Assembly (NCBI GenBank): GCA_017471045.1
Contig: JAFUWZ010000011.1
Span: 159,282 to 223,281, forward strand
DNA length: 64,000 nt
Origin: Bacteroidales bacterium
GTDB taxonomy: Bacteria; Bacteroidota; Bacteroidia; Bacteroidales; UBA932
Reading direction: 5' to 3'
Shown piece by piece: positions 9,893 to 17,384 of the stretch; position 1 is the stretch's first letter; every line of letters begins with the position of its first letter. Under the pieces are notes generated by a model that was given only the letters and a program-made list of their open reading frames with translations, ran no database searches and had not been told where the DNA came from. Made by a program: the position numbers and the translations under genes.

Positions 9893-10912
9893 ATGAAAGG
9901 CAAGAAACAATACCTATGGGCTGCATCCCTGCTGACACTGCTGCCGACACTGACGGGATGCTATGAAGATTATGTCACCGACTACGACCGAAGTACCATC
10001 TATACCGCGTACCAGTGGGACCTGCGCAGCTTCGTGGTCGGCGAGGACCAGGCATTCAAGTTCACGGTGGCCCTTGCCGGCGTGATGGACAACCGGCAGG
10101 ACCGCGCCGTACGCGTATCCGTCTTGGATGAGCTGGTGACGGAGAACATCGCGGACATCATCCCGCTGGAAGTCTCCGGCCTGCAGGCCATTGACGGCCT
10201 GGGCGGCCAGGCCGCGGTCGGCACCCTGTCGGGGGAGTATGTGTCCACGGCGCTGTCGGAGGCCGGCATCACTCGCCTCGCGCCCCTGCCGAAGGATGCC
10301 TACACGCTGGAAGGCCTGGGCGGGCTGACAATCCAAGCCGGCGCACATACCGCGATGGTTACGGTCCGGGCCACGGACGCATTCATCGCCGGGAGCGCGG
10401 CCTATGTACCGGGCTTCGCGCTGGGCCTGCGGATCGACGGAGCCGACGCCGACCGGGTGCCGGCCGAGAAGAGCTTCGCCGTGATCGCCGTGCGATGCGA
10501 GAACAAGTTCTACGGCTACTATTCCCGGGCCGCCCATGTCGTGCAGGTGGACGCGGACGGTAACGTTTCCGAGACCGACGTCGAGCCATCGCTGGTGGAC
10601 GATTTCGTCTACAACCTGACCACCGTGGACGCTACGACCGTACGCAGCGACAAGGTTGCCGGCGCTGCCGGGGAGATGCGGCTGCAGTTCAACGGCGACC
10701 AGATCACCGTCTCCTCACCCGACGGGCGGGTCAGCGGCACGGGCCGCTTCAACGGCGCCGCCCTCCTGCAGGACCGCGAGCTGGAACTGCAATACACCGT
10801 CTCCCTGCCCGACGGCGGCCGGACCGAGGTGCATGAGACCCTGCACTTCCGCAACCGCATCCGCGACGGCGTCAACGAGTGGCAGGACGAACATCCCGAA
10901 CATTATCAATAA
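9893..10912 (+). CDS. DUF1735/DUF4361-type PUL lipoprotein, probable surface glycan-binding protein
   Basis: A 339-residue lipoprotein (TLTGC, Cys23). The segment after the signal, IYTAYQWDLRSFVVGEDQAFKFTVALAGVMDN with a later DRAVRVSVLDELV, is the pattern of DUF1735 (BT_3987-like N-terminal) domains. The C-terminal region, with CENKFYGYYSRAAHV and a long beta-rich stretch ending HETLHFRNRIRDGVNEWQ, fits DUF4361. Such proteins follow SusCD pairs and are thought to hold or scaffold glycan at the cell surface. It starts 18 bp after SusD2. Binding function is inferred from the family and neighbourhood. Confidence 0.8.
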   Translation: MKGKKQYLWAASLLTLLPTLTGCYEDYVTDYDRSTIYTAYQWDLRSFVVGEDQAFKFTVALAGVMDNRQDRAVRVSVLDELVTENIADIIPLEVSGLQAIDGLGGQAAVGTLSGEYVSTALSEAGITRLAPLPKDAYTLEGLGGLTIQAGAHTAMVTVRATDAFIAGSAAYVPGFALGLRIDGADADRVPAEKSFAVIAVRCENKFYGYYSRAAHVVQVDADGNVSETDVEPSLVDDFVYNLTTVDATTVRSDKVAGAAGEMRLQFNGDQITVSSPDGRVSGTGRFNGAALLQDRELELQYTVSLPDGGRTEVHETLHFRNRIRDGVNEWQDEHPEHYQ

Positions 10913-10940
10913 AACGGCAGTTTCTTAATCTGTTTTTGTC
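10913..10940 (+). terminator. weak hairpin after the SusCD operon
   Basis: After the TAA at 10912 the sequence can fold AAAACGGCAG against CTGTTTTT around TTTCTTAAT. The stem is imperfect and short, but it ends in a T run and comes just before a change of gene type. It may reduce read-through into the small peptide gene rather than stop it. Confidence 0.25.
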
Positions 10941-10967
10941 CCGATAGAGACTATAACCATTACCATT

Positions 10968-11093
10968 ATGTATACATTCGAAAAGAAAAAGGCTTACGAA
11001 GCCCCTCAAGCCTGTACCACAGACTTCGAGATGGAGAGTTCCGTGCTCCAGTCCTCCACGGAAGATCTGTTCAACGGGGATCCCCTCAACTAA
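10968..11093 (+). CDS. 41-residue peptide of the 'YxAPxxxxF-ME' type found beside Bacteroidales surface genes
   Basis: ATG 10968 to TAA 11091-11093 encodes 41 residues beginning MYTFEKKKAYEAPQAC and continuing TTDFEMESSVLQSS. The Tyr-x-x-Pro motif, a Phe-x-Met-Glu step and a Ser-rich tail resemble a class of very short Bacteroidales proteins that I recall as unannotated hypotheticals near SusD or fimbrillin-like genes. There is no signal peptide or membrane segment, so it should be cytosolic. It lies 55 bp after the DUF4361 gene and 12 bp before the fimbrillin-like lipoprotein, on the same strand. Function unknown. The motif and the tight spacing support a real gene; the family resemblance is from memory. 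Confidence 0.6.
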   Translation: MYTFEKKKAYEAPQACTTDFEMESSVLQSSTEDLFNGDPLN

Positions 11094-11105
11094 AACTCAC
11101 ACACG

Positions 11106-12632
11106 ATGAAACGCATTCTTTTCTTTTTTGCTTCCTCCGCCTGTGTGCTGACGGGATGCACCCTGGAGCCGGCCGAGCGCCTGCTCAGCACCCAAGCCCC
11201 CGTATTTACCGCTTCCTTCGAGACCGGCGCCACCCGCACCCAACTCGAGGACAACCAGCTCTCCGTCCTCTGGAGCGAAGGGGATGAGATCTCCGTCATC
11301 GACGGGAAAAGAGCCAACCACGCCTATCGCATCGAAGGTCTGGCAGGCAAAACAGCTACCTTTGTCCTGAAAGGCAGTGAAGAAGTCCAGCAGGCCAGTT
11401 CCTGGCGCGCTCTTTACCCTTATGATCCGGATGCTGTCTGGAACGGCGCCTTTTTTACCACCCGTCTCCTCAGCGGGTACTCCGTCTCCCGTACCGGCAC
11501 TTTCGCCGAGGGGATGAATATTGCCATCGCCCAGAGCGAGGGTTCTTCGCTGAGCCTGCCCTTCAAGAATGTCCTGGGCTACATTGCGGTCGCCGTCAAG
11601 GGCGCCTCTGACGTGACCAAACTCGTCTTCAGCGGCAACAATGGCGAAACAGTCTCCGGCCCGCTCCAGATCGAACCGGGCCTGCAGGCAAGGCTTTATG
11701 GAGACACACCTGACACGAAGAACCTGACGCTGAACATCGAGCATTTCGAGGAAAGCGCATCGCGGGAAGATGCCAAGTATTACTATATTCCGGTCGTGCC
11801 CGGAGGCGCCTTCGCGTTGGGTTTCTCGATCGTCGTGACCAAGGGCGACGGGGACTACACCTTCACCTATGACCAGGCCGTCACCTTCGCCCGCGGCGAA
11901 AAGCGCGCCCTCTTCATCGAAATCCCCGGCGGCGAATCCGGCGAAGGCAATTATGTCGATCTGGTCAACGAACCGCTGCTATGGGTGACGCAGACGGCCA
12001 GTCCGGATCCCGAACCGGCCAATTGGGACGAGAAGCACCGCATCTACCCCTCGGCCCATGCAGACCTCTCCTATGCCGAGTGGACCTGGAACAACGGTCC
12101 GGAGGAAGTCACCTATCCCGAAGGATACCCCGCCCTGGACGTTTATAGCCGTCGGCTCCGCATCAACCGGGGCATCTTTGATAACGACGCGCTGGTGTTC
12201 AACGTACCTGTCGCCCAGATCCCGGCCGGTAAGTCTCTCGCGCTCACTTTCGCCTTACGCGGCGGAAGCCGGATGCCGAAGTACTGGACAGTGGAGGCCA
12301 GCCTGGATGGGAGCACCTGGACAGCCATGACCGTAACTGGAGAAAAAGAAGACAGTGAGAACATCTCTTATGAGGGCCGTGACGGACAAACCTATATAGC
12401 TCCCATCTGCATCACGAAGAAAGACTCTGAACATCCCTATCAGGCAACCCTGCCCATCACGACGGCCATTTCGTCCCAGGTAATCCAGATTCGCGTCCGG
12501 GTCCTGGTATTGCGCACCATTGCCGACGCTTTGGTCGGCGCCCCGGAAAACAACAGCAATGCGACTGTGGCGCTGCCCAAATTCACATTTGGCGAAGTCA
12601 ACTATCCCGGACCCTGCATCAGTGTCCTCTAA
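11106..12632 (+). CDS. fimbrillin-like surface lipoprotein
   Basis: A 508-residue lipoprotein with lipobox VLTGC (Cys18). After the signal comes FTASFETGATRTQLED, then LSVLWSEGDEISVIDG and later LPFKNVLGYIAV, the pattern of fimbrillin/Mfa-like N-terminal domains in Bacteroidales. The second half, from about residue 285, is a different beta-sandwich-like region (LLWVTQTASPDPEPANWDE, YWTVEASLDGSTWT) with no domain I can name. It follows the 41-residue peptide by 12 bp and closes the run of surface proteins. A role in glycan binding or adhesion at the cell surface is inference. Confidence 0.7.
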   Translation: MKRILFFFASSACVLTGCTLEPAERLLSTQAPVFTASFETGATRTQLEDNQLSVLWSEGDEISVIDGKRANHAYRIEGLAGKTATFVLKGSEEVQQASSWRALYPYDPDAVWNGAFFTTRLLSGYSVSRTGTFAEGMNIAIAQSEGSSLSLPFKNVLGYIAVAVKGASDVTKLVFSGNNGETVSGPLQIEPGLQARLYGDTPDTKNLTLNIEHFEESASREDAKYYYIPVVPGGAFALGFSIVVTKGDGDYTFTYDQAVTFARGEKRALFIEIPGGESGEGNYVDLVNEPLLWVTQTASPDPEPANWDEKHRIYPSAHADLSYAEWTWNNGPEEVTYPEGYPALDVYSRRLRINRGIFDNDALVFNVPVAQIPAGKSLALTFALRGGSRMPKYWTVEASLDGSTWTAMTVTGEKEDSENISYEGRDGQTYIAPICITKKDSEHPYQATLPITTAISSQVIQIRVRVLVLRTIADALVGAPENNSNATVALPKFTFGEVNYPGPCISVL

Positions 12633-12652
12633 GGGGACGGAACGCTCCCCTT
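12631..12652 (+). terminator. possible hairpin after the fimbrillin-like gene
   Basis: AAGGGG at 12631-12636 can pair with CCCCTT at 12647-12652 over a 10-nt loop, immediately at the TAA of the preceding gene. No T run follows, so an intrinsic terminator is uncertain. Its place, just before a new promoter, makes it plausible. Confidence 0.3.
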
Positions 12653-12702
12653 CCGATAGTCTGGCAGATGTGAGACCGATACATTCAGCACGGCGGGATG
12701 TG

Positions 12703-12733
12703 TTGATGGTTGTGATGGATTTGTCTATTTTTG
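12703..12733 (+). promoter_or_regulatory. Bacteroides-type promoter for the GH99-like gene, giving a leaderless transcript
   Basis: A -33 element TTG at 12703-12705 is followed after 20 nt by TATTTTTG at 12726-12733, matching TAnnTTTG exactly. The -7 box ends 3 nt before ATG 12737, so transcription should begin at or within the start codon. If so, translation may begin at ATG 12737 or at ATG 12743. Confidence 0.6.
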
Positions 12734-12736
12734 TCT

Positions 12737-13927
12737 ATGGGTATGAGAAGATTCCTTTTACTTCTGCTGATTCTTTTGGCGACACGGGGTCCGCTACGCT
12801 CCCAGCCGAGGGCGCAGTATGACGTCGCGGCCTACCTGTATCCGGCCTATGCCGCCGACGATCCGAGGCTGCGGCCGTTCTGGCCCATGGGCATGGGCGA
12901 GTGGGAGACGGTCCTGACGATGCAGAGCCGCAATCCCGGGCATTACTGGGACCGGCGGCCGCTCTGGGGCTACGTCAACGAGGCGGATCCGGCCGTGATG
13001 GAGATGGAAATCGACCAGGCGGCTGACCACGGAGTCAATGTCTTCATTTTTGACTGGTACTGGTACGACGGGCGTCCTTTCATGGAAACCACCCTCACGA
13101 ACGGCTTCCTGAAGGCCCGCAACCGCGACCGGATGCAGTTCTACCTGATGTGGGCCAACCACGACGTGGTCAATGTCTGGGACACTCGCATCTCGCGTCT
13201 CAAGGAGGACAACGTGATCTGGACCGGCCGGATCGGCCGGGACGAGTTCGAGAAGATCTGCCGGCGCAACATCGAGCTGTTCTTCAAGCAGCCCGGGTAT
13301 TACAAGATCGACGGCAAGCCCGTCTTCATGATCTACGACGTCAAGAACTTCATCGACGGACTCGGGGGCGTGGAGCAGGCGGCCGATGCCGTGCGCTGGT
13401 TCCGCAAGGAAGTCCGGCGGGCCGGATTCCCGGGACTGGAACTCCAGTTCACGATGTGGGGACCGAACCTCAACTACAGCGGCTTCGACAGTTCGAAGTC
13501 GGACCGGCCGGCGGAAGCCCTCGTCCGGAAGATCGGCTTCGACAGCAGTTCCCACTACCAGTTCTGCCACTTCATCTATATGGATGACGAGTACGACAAG
13601 ATCGTGGACCGGGCCGCAGCGGAGTGGGAGCGGCTGGACCGGGATTTCAGCCTCCCATACTACCCGCATGTCAGCATCGGCTGGGACAACAGCCCGCGCA
13701 TCGGGGAGAGCCCCCGCGTGCGGGGCAATACACCCGAGGCCTTCGAGGCAGCCCTGCGCCGCGCCAAGGCCTGGGTCGATGCCCATCCGGGACAGCATCC
13801 GCTCATCACCGTCAACTCCTGGAACGAGTGGACGGAGACCAGCTATCTCGAGCCCGATAACGTCAACGGCTACGGTTACCTCGAAGCCGTCCGCCGGGTG
13901 TTTTTAAACGATGAAAAGTCAAACTGA
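12737..13927 (+). CDS. GH99-like (WbsX family) secreted glycoside hydrolase
   Basis: A 396-residue protein of the glycoside hydrolase family 99-like / WbsX type. A signal peptide (MGMRRFLLLLLILLATRGPL) precedes a TIM-barrel with AAYLYPAYAADDPR, MEIDQAADHGVNVFIFDWYWYDG and, near the C-terminus, TVNSWNEWTE with candidate acidic catalytic residues. Family relatives act on mannose- or rhamnose-rich glycans or in O-antigen clusters; the exact substrate is not shown here. The promoter just upstream allows expression apart from the SusCD genes. It ends 3 bp before the FAD oxidoreductase, so the two are cotranscribed. Confidence 0.78.
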   Translation: MGMRRFLLLLLILLATRGPLRSQPRAQYDVAAYLYPAYAADDPRLRPFWPMGMGEWETVLTMQSRNPGHYWDRRPLWGYVNEADPAVMEMEIDQAADHGVNVFIFDWYWYDGRPFMETTLTNGFLKARNRDRMQFYLMWANHDVVNVWDTRISRLKEDNVIWTGRIGRDEFEKICRRNIELFFKQPGYYKIDGKPVFMIYDVKNFIDGLGGVEQAADAVRWFRKEVRRAGFPGLELQFTMWGPNLNYSGFDSSKSDRPAEALVRKIGFDSSSHYQFCHFIYMDDEYDKIVDRAAAEWERLDRDFSLPYYPHVSIGWDNSPRIGESPRVRGNTPEAFEAALRRAKAWVDAHPGQHPLITVNSWNEWTETSYLEPDNVNGYGYLEAVRRVFLNDEKSN

Positions 13928-13930
13928 TCT

Positions 13931-15229
13931 ATGGACAGGAGAGTATTCTTGAAGACCGGCGCGGCCGGACTGGCCACCCTGGCACTCAGCGGCCCCGCCG
14001 CGGAAGCAAAAACCCGGAAAGTGAACACGCCCCTGGAGACCCAGGGGTATGTGCGGGAGCCCGCCCGGCAGATTCCGGTCGTGGACAATGCGGACGTCGT
14101 CGTCATCGGCGGCGGGCCGGCCGGATTCGCCGCTGCCGTGGCGGCGGCCCGGGAAGGAAGCGACGTGCTGCTGCTGGAACGGCTGTACTTCCTCGGCGGC
14201 TTGTTTACGGGCTGCGGCGTCACCCCGATCATCAACATGTTCCACCCGGATTCCGCCCAGAAGAGCCGCCAGGCCGTCTTCGGCATCTGCGATGAGCTGT
14301 ACCGGCGCCTGGACGAGGTGGGGATGATCTGTTGGGACAACATCCGGCCCAAGGTGGACCCCGAAGCGGCCAAGTATTTCATGGAAGACTTCTGCGCCGG
14401 GGCCGGCGTACGCATCCTCTACGGCGTCCAGGCCGCCCAGGTCACACAGTCCGGCGGAGGGATTGACTCCGTCATCGTGGAGGGCAAGAGCGGCCGCGTC
14501 GCCATCCGCTGCCGCTTCGTCATCGACGCTTCCGGCGACGGAGACGTCCTGGAGTGGGTCGGGGAAGACTTCACGGTCCACAAGAACGACATCGGCGCCA
14601 TGTGGCGCATCGGCAATGTCGGGCAGATCAAGAAAGGCTCTCCGACGCCCGTCAAGGGCGTCCGCACCCTGCATACGGCAGGCGAAAAGAACCAGGACGG
14701 CCTGGACATGTACAACCTCACGCGCGTCCAGCTCGGCCTGCGCAAACGCATGTGGGAGGAAGTGGCCCAGTGGCGCTCGAAGCCGGGCGGCGAAGACCTG
14801 TATCTGGTCGATACGCCCGCGCTCGTCGGCGTCCGGACGACCCGCGTGCTGGACAGCGTCGCCAATGTCACGACCGAAGGCGCCGCCACCGGCAAGGTGT
14901 ATCCGGACGTGGTCGGTATCACCGGCGGAGACTCCAACCTCAACGCCCCCGGCGGCAAGATCCTGCGGAAAAACCGCCTGATGTGGCAGATCCCCTACTC
15001 GTCCCTCACGCCCCGGCATATCCCCAACCTGCTGGTCGCCGGCCGCTGCTTCGGTTTCGAAAAGGAACTGACCTACGACGCCCGGGAGATCGGTACCTGT
15101 CTCGTGACGGGCCAGGCCGCCGGCGTGGCCGCTTCCCTGGCCGTCAGGAAGCGGCAGTCCAACCGCGACATCGACATCGCCGAGCTGCAGACCCGTCTCC
15201 GGGCCCAGCACGTCAAGCTGGAAGCCTAG
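13931..15229 (+). CDS. Tat-exported FAD-dependent oxidoreductase (FAD_oxidored family)
   Basis: A 432-residue flavoprotein. The N-terminus MDRRVFLKTGAAGLATLALS is a twin-arginine signal, so the folded, FAD-loaded enzyme should be exported. ADVVVIGGGPAGFAAAVAAAREG is the dinucleotide-binding fold, followed by LLERLYFLGGLFTGCGVTP; near the C-terminus LLVAGRCFGFEKE and GTCLVTGQAAGVAAS are typical of the FAD_oxidored family (PF12831). Members are frequent in polysaccharide utilisation loci, with few known substrates. Coupling with the GH99-like gene (3-bp gap) suggests oxidation of a sugar or a sugar-linked group. No terminator is visible behind it; the next promoter starts within 11 bp. Confidence 0.85.
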   Translation: MDRRVFLKTGAAGLATLALSGPAAEAKTRKVNTPLETQGYVREPARQIPVVDNADVVVIGGGPAGFAAAVAAAREGSDVLLLERLYFLGGLFTGCGVTPIINMFHPDSAQKSRQAVFGICDELYRRLDEVGMICWDNIRPKVDPEAAKYFMEDFCAGAGVRILYGVQAAQVTQSGGGIDSVIVEGKSGRVAIRCRFVIDASGDGDVLEWVGEDFTVHKNDIGAMWRIGNVGQIKKGSPTPVKGVRTLHTAGEKNQDGLDMYNLTRVQLGLRKRMWEEVAQWRSKPGGEDLYLVDTPALVGVRTTRVLDSVANVTTEGAATGKVYPDVVGITGGDSNLNAPGGKILRKNRLMWQIPYSSLTPRHIPNLLVAGRCFGFEKELTYDAREIGTCLVTGQAAGVAASLAVRKRQSNRDIDIAELQTRLRAQHVKLEA

Positions 15230-15239
15230 GGGCATTGCT

Positions 15240-15271
15240 TTTGCAATTCCTCCGGGAAAATGGTAACTTTG
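15240..15271 (+). promoter_or_regulatory. promoter of the sigma-54-type response regulator
   Basis: TTTG at 15240-15243, then 20 nt, then TAACTTTG at 15264-15271: an exact match to TTTG-N20-TAnnTTTG. The -7 box ends 7 nt before ATG 15279, leaving a leader of about 4 nt. Confidence 0.75.
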
Positions 15272-15278
15272 CCCCGTT

Positions 15279-16430
15279 ATGAAGATACTGGTAGTTGATG
15301 ACGAGCGGGCGATCCGCAATTCCCTCAAGGAGATCCTGATGGACGAAGGTTATGAGGTTGATACCGCGGAAGACGGTGCCGTCGGCTTCGAGATGGCGGA
15401 AAAGGACCGCTACAACCTCATTTTCTGCGACATCAAGATGCCCAACCTGGACGGCCTCGGATTCCTGGACAAGGTGACGGAGGCCGGACTGGACAGCGCC
15501 GTCGTGATGATTTCCGGCCACGGGGACATCGACACGGCCGTCGAGTGCATCAAGAAAGGCGCCTTCGACTTCATCCAGAAGCCCCTCGACCTCAACCGCA
15601 TCCTGATCACGATCAAGAACGCGACCGAAAAGGTCTCGCTGGTCAAGGAGACCCGCATCCTCAAGAAAAAAGTCTACGGCCAGCGGATGATCGGAGAGTC
15701 CGAGGCGATCTGCAACATCAAGGACATGATCACGAAGGTCGCGGCCACCGACGCCCGCGTCCTGATCATGGGTCCCAACGGCTCCGGCAAGGAACTGGTG
15801 GCCCGCAGCCTCCACGAGCAGAGCACCCGCAGCGCAATGCCTTACATCGAGGTCAACTGCGCGGCCATTCCCTCCGAACTCATCGAGAGCGAGCTGTTCG
15901 GCCACGAAAAGGGATCCTTCACCTCCGCCATCAAGCAGCACAAGGGCAAGTTCGAGCAGGCCGACGGCGGCACCCTCTTCCTGGACGAGATCGGCGACAT
16001 GTCCCTCGCGGCGCAAGCCAAGGTGTTGCGCGTCCTGCAGGAGAAAAAGCTCTCGCGCGTGGGCAGCGACAAGGACATCGAGGTCAACGTGCGCGTCATC
16101 GCCGCGACCAACAAGGACCTCCGCGAAGAGATCGAGGCCAAACGCTTCCGTGAGGACCTCTACCACCGCCTCAGCGTCATCATCATCCGCGTCCCCTCCC
16201 TGGAGGAGCGCACCTCCGACATCCCCTTGCTGATCGACTACTTCGTCAAGCAGATCACCACCGAGACCGGCATGCCCAAAAAAACGTTTTCTCCCGAAGC
16301 GGTCGCCCTGCTCCAAGAGAAAAAGTGGCCCGGCAACATCCGGGAACTCAAGAACGTCGTCGAGCGCCTGCTCATCCTTGGGGATCCGACGGTATCGGCC
16401 CAGAATGTGCGGGACTTTGTGACGCAGTAG
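15279..16430 (+). CDS. sigma-54-type response regulator without a DNA-binding domain
   Basis: A 383-residue protein with a receiver domain (phosphoacceptor Asp51 in FCDIKMPN) and an AAA+ sigma-54-interaction domain: Walker A GPNGSGKE at 165-172, ELFGHEKGSFTSA with the sigma-54 contact loop at 212-217, and Walker B LFLDEIGD at about 233-240. The loop reads GSFTSA instead of GAFTGA. The chain stops soon after WPGNIRELKNVVERL; the Fis-type helix-turn-helix of NtrC proteins is missing, about 60-80 residues shorter than usual. No sensor kinase lies next to it. It may activate from solution or through a partner. Confidence 0.88.
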   Translation: MKILVVDDERAIRNSLKEILMDEGYEVDTAEDGAVGFEMAEKDRYNLIFCDIKMPNLDGLGFLDKVTEAGLDSAVVMISGHGDIDTAVECIKKGAFDFIQKPLDLNRILITIKNATEKVSLVKETRILKKKVYGQRMIGESEAICNIKDMITKVAATDARVLIMGPNGSGKELVARSLHEQSTRSAMPYIEVNCAAIPSELIESELFGHEKGSFTSAIKQHKGKFEQADGGTLFLDEIGDMSLAAQAKVLRVLQEKKLSRVGSDKDIEVNVRVIAATNKDLREEIEAKRFREDLYHRLSVIIIRVPSLEERTSDIPLLIDYFVKQITTETGMPKKTFSPEAVALLQEKKWPGNIRELKNVVERLLILGDPTVSAQNVRDFVTQ

Positions 16431-16559
16431 TTGTTTCAAACAAGGCGCGGGTGCGCCTCCCGGTCCACGGACCCTTTGTCCGCGCCAGGAGCAATCATGC
16501 CTCTGGAAGGCACGGCCCAGTACGCTCCGGTTATCGATTTGGGCCCTCCGGTATGATAG

Positions 16560-16904
16560 GCCTTACCTTTGGCTCATTATCCGGATTTGTTGAAGGGTAC
16601 ATACAAGATCAGCCAACACGCCTAAAACAAAACGAAAACTATTCAGCAAATACTAATGGTGGGAATCGCGTATCAGACCACGCCAAGAAAAGAATGGGAG
16701 AGAAGATCGGTATCTGATTCCAGCGTACAAGATGCCATTAATAACCCTCTTAGCATTCAGCCAGGAAAGACCACGAAAAATGGTCCATCTGTGAAATATA
16801 TTGGAAACGAAGCCACAGTACTGGTTAATCCAAATACTGGCACGATTATAACCGCTTTCCCGACAAGTACACAGCGTCGCAATAAACTTCTTCATAAGAA
16901 ATAA
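16560..16904 (+). pseudogene. frameshifted BECR-fold RNase toxin tail (polymorphic/RHS toxin remnant)
   Basis: Two overlapping frames together read as the C-terminal toxin domain of a polymorphic toxin. The first frame gives GFVEGYIQ..., NTNGGNRVSDHAKKRMGEKIG and stops at 16715-16717; the second continues SDSSVQDAINNPLSI, GPSVKYIGNEATVLVNPNTG and TAFPTSTQRRNK to TAA 16902-16904. The order 'S-HA-RM...V-DAI-NPL...VNP-TG' is that of the Barnase-EndoU-ColicinE5-RelE nuclease superfamily. A one-base shift lies near 16710. No RHS core or delivery domain precedes it; the upstream 130 bp (16431-16559) hold only small hairpins (GGCGC/GCGCC, GGTCC/GGACC). The short intact frame from 16656 is not a gene on its own. 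Confidence 0.6.
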
Positions 16905-16905
16905 G

Positions 16906-17134
16906 ATGAGAATTCAAAAGATGATCACGCTTGAACAATATGAGGCCCTTCTCTACATTGCAGCAAGCAATCCCTTATTTTATAAGGAAGGCATTGAGCA
17001 TGTCCAGCATAACAGAAAAGGAGAAATAAAGAGATTTGTGCGCAGATGAGATTTGGCCTCATTGTGATGCTGAATACAATCCTGATAGAATTGGTGAGAT
17101 CTTAGAAGATCTGATTGATGTATTGTATGTTTGA
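16906..17134 (+). pseudogene. frameshifted candidate immunity gene for the toxin remnant
   Basis: ATG 16906 starts 1 bp after the toxin stop. The first frame encodes MRIQKMITLEQYEALLYIAA, then NPLFYKEGIEHVQHNRKG and stops at 17047-17049. One base over, the frame continues CADEIWPHCDAEYNPDRIGE and ILEDLIDVLYV to TGA 17132-17134, which reads as the acidic C-terminus of the same small protein. About 75 residues would result if the shift near 17037 were repaired. Immunity function is inferred only from position behind a toxin domain and small acidic character; I do not recognise the family. Confidence 0.5.
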
Positions 17135-17141
17135 GTCGACT

Positions 17142-17384
17142 TTAAAAAGATAGTATTCCAAACCGGCGGTGACCATCGCGTGGCGAAAGAGGGCCGTTAT
17201 GTTCTCCCGTAATGCCTCCCGGAGCATTTTTGCTTTGGAAGAGCACGATTCTGCGCAGATTGATCCATGCGCTGCGGACAAAGGCCCACAGTTCGTGCTT
17301 CCGCTTGCCTCTGTAGCGGGTCTTGTTGTTCCGGGTGTGGAAGCAGAGCTGGAAGATGGAGGCCTCGACATTGTTCCGTTTATA
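17142..17384 (-). mobile_element. transposase C-terminal fragment (IS1182-like)
   Basis: On the minus strand an uninterrupted frame reads YKRNNVEASIFQLCFHTRNN, then KTRYRGKRKHELWAF and VRSAWINLRRI, and ends at TAA 17144-17142. This resembles the last third of DDE transposases of the IS1182/IS5-like type in Bacteroidales ('VEA-IFQ...TRYRG...W-N-RR'). It is cut off at about 17384, where it meets the fragment of a second element on the other strand. Terminal repeats cannot be seen. It is a remnant and cannot move. Confidence 0.55.

Noticed and set aside
16656-16904. An intact 82-residue gene at the toxin remnant
   Set aside because: Its first 18 residues do not fit the family, while the other frame supplies the missing SDHAKKRMGEK part, so a frameshifted longer domain is the better reading.
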